NCBI RefSeq assembly: GCF_000685315.1
Contig: NZ_ARYM01000033.1
Coordinates: 1 to 36,412, forward strand
Length of the DNA: 36,412 nt
Reading direction: 5' to 3'
Source of the DNA: Hyphomonas polymorpha PS728
Lineage (GTDB): Bacteria > Pseudomonadota > Alphaproteobacteria > Caulobacterales > Hyphomonadaceae
Shown: positions 33,050 to 36,412 of the stretch, one piece after another
Layout: every line of letters begins with the position of its first letter
How positions within the stretch are numbered: the first letter of the stretch is position 1
Position numbers and translations under genes: made by a program
Notes under the pieces: generated by a model
The model's database searches: none
Told to the model about the DNA's origin: nothing
What the model saw: only the letters and a program-made list of their open reading frames with translations

Positions 33050-33907
33050 TCATGCAGCGCCTCTGTACCAGGTACCAAACCTGGACCTGCCTGAACGGCC
33101 ATCGGAAGACGCAGCCGCATCCCGGCCGGGCCCCGCCGCCCCGGCTCCCACTGCCTGAATGGTTTCCCTGCTCGTGCCGTCTATCATCAATGCGCTCAAC
33201 ACCCCGCTGCGATAAGCGCCGGTATCCACGCAGATCCTGTTCCTGCGGATGACGGGCTCAGCGCATACAGAGTGTCCATGCACCACGACATGACCGAAAC
33301 GCTGCGGGCTGGTCAGAAACGGCTCCCGAATCCAGCGCAGGTCGCGCGGCGTCTGTTCACTTAGAGATCGTCCCGGCCTGACGCCCGCATGCACGAACAG
33401 GTAATCTCCGAAAACCACATAGTCATGAAACGATGCAAGGAATCCGAGATCTTCGGAGGGGATGTGTTCCTGCAGTATCCGAAGTATCTGGGCATCAGAC
33501 TTTCCAGCGAGATCCTTCGGGCGAACACCATAGCTGAGGGCACATTCTTCGCCGCCGTGCAGAAGCCAGGCCCGGAGCTGGGATGCATCTTCCCGCACCC
33601 CTCTCAGAAGGCACTCTTCATGATTTCCCATCACGAAGTAGGGTCGGGCAAAAGAGGGAAGTTCATGCCTGAGAAAATCAATAACACCGCGGGAATCCGG
33701 GCCGCGATCGATGATGTCTCCCAGAAAGACGAGAACCACTTCCTTCTCGGGCTGGGTATGATTGTGCACTGAAATCCGCTCAATCAGCTGCTCGAGCAGG
33801 TCCAGGCAGCCATGAACGTCGCCGATGACATAAGCCCGCTTGCCCAGGGGGCCAGAAGGTTGGTCCCGCTCCCCGCGCAGCCGGCGGAAGAGCCTCTCAG
33901 CCATCAT
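33050..33907 (-). CDS. PPP-type metallophosphoesterase
   Basis: A 285-residue serine/threonine phosphatase-like enzyme. The metal ligands are in the family order: GDVHGC near residue 30, GDIIDRGPDS near 64, GNHEE near 96, HAGVRPG near 178 and HGHS near 212. Bacterial members include ApaH-like and PrpE-like phosphatases and protein phosphatases. The C-terminal tail is Gly/Ala/Ser-rich. The start at 33907 (MMAERLFRRLRGER) resembles related proteins; an in-frame GTG at 33940 is possible. It is the first gene of a unit with the FecR-like gene. Confidence 0.88.
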   Translation of the reverse strand: MMAERLFRRLRGERDQPSGPLGKRAYVIGDVHGCLDLLEQLIERISVHNHTQPEKEVVLVFLGDIIDRGPDSRGVIDFLRHELPSFARPYFVMGNHEECLLRGVREDASQLRAWLLHGGEECALSYGVRPKDLAGKSDAQILRILQEHIPSEDLGFLASFHDYVVFGDYLFVHAGVRPGRSLSEQTPRDLRWIREPFLTSPQRFGHVVVHGHSVCAEPVIRRNRICVDTGAYRSGVLSALMIDGTSRETIQAVGAGAAGPGRDAAASSDGRSGRSRFGTWYRGAA

Positions 33908-34008
33908 GTTCCGCACATCCGCAAGATGAACCAAAGACACTGATCCAATCCGATCTCAAACCGCATGTCAGACACACCTTTATCCCATGATGCCCTTTGA
34001 TCGGGGCC

Positions 34009-34030
34009 GGGTAACCCTCCCCATTTGGGG
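34009..34030. promoter_or_regulatory. GGGTAACCC and CCCCATTTGGGG palindrome site
   Basis: GGGTAACCC at 34009-34017 is directly followed by CCCCATTTGGGG (34019-34030). The same elements, CCCCCATTTGGGTTACC, occur at 30618-30634 ahead of the response regulator, and GGGTTACCC at 30234-30242. It lies in the divergent gap between the phosphatase and NusG-like genes, a good place for shared control of both transcripts. Confidence 0.45.
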
Positions 34031-34103
34031 GGCCCGTGAAGATGCCAATCAGGGGAGTGTCCGCCACCTCTAGTTCCTGCGATCCTGAGCATCATCAAGA
34101 TGA

Positions 34104-34143
34104 GGGGCCGGCCCCTGTCACAGGCCGCTTACGTCGCAAGCGG
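34104..34143. promoter_or_regulatory. Palindrome and hairpin upstream of the nusG-like gene
   Basis: GGGGCCGGCCCC (34104-34115) is a perfect 12-bp palindrome. CCGCTT-acgtcgc-AAGCGG (34125-34143) is a perfect 6-bp stem with a 7-base loop, 37 bp before the NusG-like start. They may be regulator sites or a leader structure. Confidence 0.35.
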
Positions 34144-34179
34144 AGCCTTGGCGGTGCCAGCTTGGAATAAGGGGGCACA

Positions 34180-34716
34180 ATGAACCATGTAAATCCGTCG
34201 TCGGATCTTGCCGATCCTGTGGTCGACCGTGGCTATTGGTATGTTGTTCAAACACTTACGGCGCAGGAATGCGTGGCGATCACCAATCTGAACCGCCAGA
34301 AATACCGTACATACTGCCCCATGATTTCACGCACGGTTCGCCATGCCCGGAAGACTTCCATCCGGCAGAAACCCCTTTTTCCCGGATATGTCTTCGTGAA
34401 TCTGGACCCTTCAAAAGACAATTGGCACTCCGTAAACGGAACTTATGGTGTATCTCGGCTGATCGCCTTTGATGGGCGCCCAAGCCCCGTACCGCCTGCC
34501 GTCATGAATGCGCTGCTGGCATTTTCGGACGCATCCCTCCCGGCCGATGAAATCCCCTGTGGGGCAAGGGTGCGGATCGACTCCGGCGCCTTTGATACCT
34601 GGGTCGGTGAAATCTGCCAGCTTCCAGATCGGGATCGCGCTGTGGTTCTGCTCGACCTTTTGTCCCGCAAGGTTCCCGTCACCGTCCTCCGTCACCAGAT
34701 TTCAAGAGTAGCATGA
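34180..34716 (+). CDS. NusG-paralog antiterminator (RfaH/UpxY-like)
   Basis: A 178-residue NusG-family protein. The NGN domain (about 18-115) reads GYWYVVQTLTAQECVAITNL and RQKPLFPGYVFVNLD, where KPLFPGYVF is the RfaH-type signature. A KOW-like C-terminal domain (about 120-176) has CGARVRIDSGAFDTWVG and AVVLLDLLSRKVPVTV. Such specialised paralogs bind RNA polymerase on a few operons and prevent early termination, often in polysaccharide loci. AAGGGGG precedes the ATG at 34180. The gene overlaps the sugar transferase gene by 4 bp (ATGA), so its first product is made with the operon's first enzyme. It has no cognate operon-proximal terminator that I can see, but see the leader at 36274-36296. 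Confidence 0.9.
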   Translation: MNHVNPSSDLADPVVDRGYWYVVQTLTAQECVAITNLNRQKYRTYCPMISRTVRHARKTSIRQKPLFPGYVFVNLDPSKDNWHSVNGTYGVSRLIAFDGRPSPVPPAVMNALLAFSDASLPADEIPCGARVRIDSGAFDTWVGEICQLPDRDRAVVLLDLLSRKVPVTVLRHQISRVA

Positions 34717-36068
34717 CCCAGTCCCATCCCAACCTGCCTCACTCCCTGGGATTTTCCCACACGGATACCCGAAGCCTCGACCAGATGCAGGGAAGCGGTC
34801 TCCTCCAGACTGCCGCTGCAGTTCTGGAGCGCATGCGTGCCCAGTTGTCAGGTGGCCTGATAGTCGCCATCGCTTTGCCTGCGGTCATCCTTCGCCTCCT
34901 GTTTCCCGAGGGCGTATATGCCATTGACGTGCTGATCTCTTTCGGCGCCGCCCTTGCCAGCCTGATAGCGGGCTTCACGATATTCCGTAAGCTGTCGGCC
35001 TACGGAACCTCATGTCACGGCCTGATCAGCATCGCCAGCTTCACCGCGAGCTTTGCAAGCGTGGCAGCGGCATTGTGGCTACTCAATCTCCTGCCCTCCC
35101 CGGTTTTTCTTAGCATCAGCTGGGCGCTGACGGTCGTATGGTTCTGGTTCGTTTCAGCCGCCACGGCTTACCGGCGGCCGGGTATTTATATCGTGCCGCC
35201 TGGAACGGATCTCAGAAAGCTTGCTGCCGTTCCCAACGCCACCTGGATCAACGTCAAGGAAGTTTCCGAAGCAGCCGGATTTGGGAACATTCCCGTCGTA
35301 TCGGACACGGGCGCAATCACTGCGGATACGGACTGGCCCAGCTTCCTGTGTGAGGCAGCCATCAATGGCAGGACCGTCCTCACTCCAGATCAGCTTATGG
35401 AAACAAGCGCCGGCCGTCTGAGAATATCAGGCGGATACGCCCAGGACATCGCCCGGTCACCCGGTCAGGACGCCATCTACCCGAGAGCGAAGCGCTATGT
35501 CGATGTTTTGACATCGCTCGTTGCCCTCGTGTTGCTGTGCCCCGTCATGCTGCTTCTTGCGGTGATCATCCGGATGGAAAGTCCGGGCCCTGCGATCTTC
35601 CGGCAAAAGCGGATGGGGTATCGGGGGCGAGAGTTTACAGTCTACAAGTTCCGCTCCATGCGAGCTGCTCGGGAAACGGGTGACGCGCTGTCACGCGATA
35701 TGACGCAGACAGATGATGATCGCATAACACCCATCGGCCGGATTATCCGGAAGGTCCGGATTGATGAACTGCCGCAGATAATCAACATCCTGAAAGGCGA
35801 GATGAGCTGGATCGGCCCAAGACCCGAAACCGTGAATCTTTCGCGCCACTACGAACGCAACATACCCCATTACCGCTACCGGCATATGGTTCGCCCCGGC
35901 ATTACCGGCTGGGCGCAGGTTCGCCAGGGGCACGTGGTCAGCGTCGAAGATGTATCAACCAAACTGGAATACGACTTCTTTTATGTGAAACACCTGTCCC
36001 TCTGGCTTGATATTCTGATTGCTGTGCTGACAGTACGCGTGGTCCTGACAGGGCACGGCGCAAAATAG
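34713..36068 (+). CDS. Undecaprenyl-phosphate sugar phosphotransferase
   Basis: A 451-residue polyprenyl glycosylphosphotransferase that adds the first sugar phosphate to undecaprenyl phosphate at the inner membrane, starting an exopolysaccharide repeat unit. Several hydrophobic segments fill residues about 45-150; a cytosolic region and a membrane-associated catalytic domain (about 255-451) follow. The domain has AKRYVDVLTSLVALVLLCPV, MESPGPAIFRQKRMGYRG, YKFRSM, RIDELPQIINILKGEMSW, IGPRPE and MVRPGITGWAQV. The sugar (glucose or galactose) is not readable. It overlaps the NusG-like gene by 4 bp and is the last complete gene in the window. Confidence 0.93.
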   Translation: MTQSHPNLPHSLGFSHTDTRSLDQMQGSGLLQTAAAVLERMRAQLSGGLIVAIALPAVILRLLFPEGVYAIDVLISFGAALASLIAGFTIFRKLSAYGTSCHGLISIASFTASFASVAAALWLLNLLPSPVFLSISWALTVVWFWFVSAATAYRRPGIYIVPPGTDLRKLAAVPNATWINVKEVSEAAGFGNIPVVSDTGAITADTDWPSFLCEAAINGRTVLTPDQLMETSAGRLRISGGYAQDIARSPGQDAIYPRAKRYVDVLTSLVALVLLCPVMLLLAVIIRMESPGPAIFRQKRMGYRGREFTVYKFRSMRAARETGDALSRDMTQTDDDRITPIGRIIRKVRIDELPQIINILKGEMSWIGPRPETVNLSRHYERNIPHYRYRHMVRPGITGWAQVRQGHVVSVEDVSTKLEYDFFYVKHLSLWLDILIAVLTVRVVLTGHGAK

Positions 36069-36218
36069 ACTGCGATTCATCTCTGAATTCACGATAAATT
36101 AATCCGTATACATATTAAATAGGCTGCCTGAACAAGCCAAGATTCCTGCATGATTTCATGCACTTTGGATTCAAATTTGTGCAGCAGGCTGATTTTTTCA
36201 GTTTTCATCCAGCAAATG

Positions 36219-36245
36219 TTGACCCGCTGGAATCTGGAATATAAC
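36219..36245 (+). promoter_or_regulatory. Sigma70-like promoter candidate
   Basis: TTGACC (36219-36224) and TATAAC (36240-36245) each match five of six consensus bases, with a 15-base spacer (or GTTGAC with 16). The spacing is slightly short. Initiation near 36252 would give a leader of about 140 nt before the next ATG. Confidence 0.5.
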
Positions 36246-36273
36246 ACTGCCGATGCTCCGGAATACTGCCCCG

Positions 36274-36296
36274 CGCACCTGGGAGTGCGGTAGCTT
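36274..36296 (+). promoter_or_regulatory. ops-like antitermination element with hairpin
   Basis: The hairpin CGCAC-N6-GTGCG (36274-36289) runs into TGCGGTAGCTTT (36286-36297). The core GCGGTAGC is identical to the enterobacterial ops element GGCGGTAGCGTG that recruits RfaH to paused RNA polymerase. It lies about 35 nt downstream of the promoter candidate and about 95 nt upstream of the next ATG, and the NusG/RfaH-like gene is 1.6 kb upstream. The match is by eye and the function is inferred. Confidence 0.5.
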
Positions 36297-36391
36297 TGGA
36301 GCCCCCTCTCTTTCACCGGCCCTTCTTCAAATTTGCCTGCGGTACACGCAAGGCAACAGCGAACGAGCGCTGGCCAGGTTTTTGGTTTTCC

Positions 36392-36412
36392 ATGCGTGTT
36401 GCGATTATTGGT
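36392..36412 (+). CDS. Start of a Rossmann-fold protein, possibly UDP-sugar dehydrogenase (partial)
   Basis: Seven codons, reading MRVAIIG, are present before the window ends. This is the start of a Rossmann-type dinucleotide-binding fold, and MRVAIIGTGYVG is a common beginning of UDP-glucose/UDP-GlcNAc dehydrogenases, which would suit a polysaccharide operon. The ribosome-binding site is weak (AGG in GGCCAGGTTTTT). The assignment needs the following sequence. Confidence 0.4.

Larger units (their letters stand above)
36069..36391 (+). other. 323-bp leader between sugar transferase and next gene
   Basis: No coding frame fits. It is AT-rich at first and contains a perfect 7-2-7 palindrome TGCATGA-TT-TCATGCA (36147-36162), a promoter candidate and the ops-like segment given below. 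I read it as the control region and untranslated leader of the gene starting at 36392. Confidence 0.75.

Overview
The window looks like chromosomal DNA of a high-GC alphaproteobacterium. The evidence is an ATP12-type F1-ATPase assembly chaperone (a family of mitochondria and alphaproteobacteria), a TonB-dependent outer-membrane receptor, a GcvA-like LysR regulator and the crcB/rluC/HAD-phosphatase/ATP12 gene order. The haloalkane dehalogenase-like enzyme and other fatty-acid and aromatic-type enzymes would suit a marine Hyphomonas-like member of the Hyphomonadaceae, but that assignment is inference. I see no CRISPR array, prophage, integrase or complete insertion sequence.

Layout. 0.1-6.7 kb (minus strand): an uncharacterised pair (a VWA-like anchored protein and a 4-TM coiled-coil protein), an alpha/beta-hydrolase-fold protein that seems to lack its catalytic residues, a DUF695-RraB fusion, and a large lipoprotein amidohydrolase. 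6.8-7.6 kb: a perfect 31-bp inverted repeat beside an AT-richer orphan gene, probably acquired. 7.6-12.6 kb: pccB, a small exported protein, a 453-aa lipoprotein of unknown function, the ATP12 chaperone and a small anchored protein. 12.9-15.8 kb: a compact unit crcB-rluC-small membrane protein-HAD phosphatase with overlapping or 1-nt junctions, behind a cysteine-rich Rrf2 regulator divergent from a TonB-dependent receptor. 18.4 kb: tRNA-Gly(CCC). 18.5-23.9 kb: small metabolic genes (PaaI thioesterase, two NTF2-like proteins, DUF1330, FAD monooxygenase, hydroxychromene-carboxylate-isomerase-like protein, LysE exporter, LysR regulator). 23.9-25.5 kb: a yggS-pdxY pair for vitamin B6 handling. 25.7-29.5 kb: haloalkane dehalogenase-like enzyme, a TLP1-type thiolase-like protein without the usual catalytic residues, and gpsA.

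29.5-36.4 kb is the most interesting part: the edge of an exopolysaccharide locus. A XRE regulator and an 840-bp intergenic region rich in inverted repeats precede a NarL-type response regulator. An unknown gene, a FecR-like exported protein and a PPP-type phosphatase follow on the minus strand. A NusG/RfaH-like antiterminator then overlaps an undecaprenyl-phosphate sugar transferase by 4 bp. The 323-bp leader after it holds a sigma70-like promoter, a small hairpin and GCGGTAGC, the core of the enterobacterial ops element used by RfaH. The window ends seven codons into a Rossmann-fold gene, possibly a UDP-sugar dehydrogenase. I propose that the NusG paralog acts on this leader to carry transcription through the polysaccharide operon. 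A GGGTWACC motif recurs in three intergenic sites of the same locus.

Assignments rest on motif reading by eye. No database search was run. Starts were chosen from ribosome-binding sites and signal peptides, and many differ from the longest possible reading frame.
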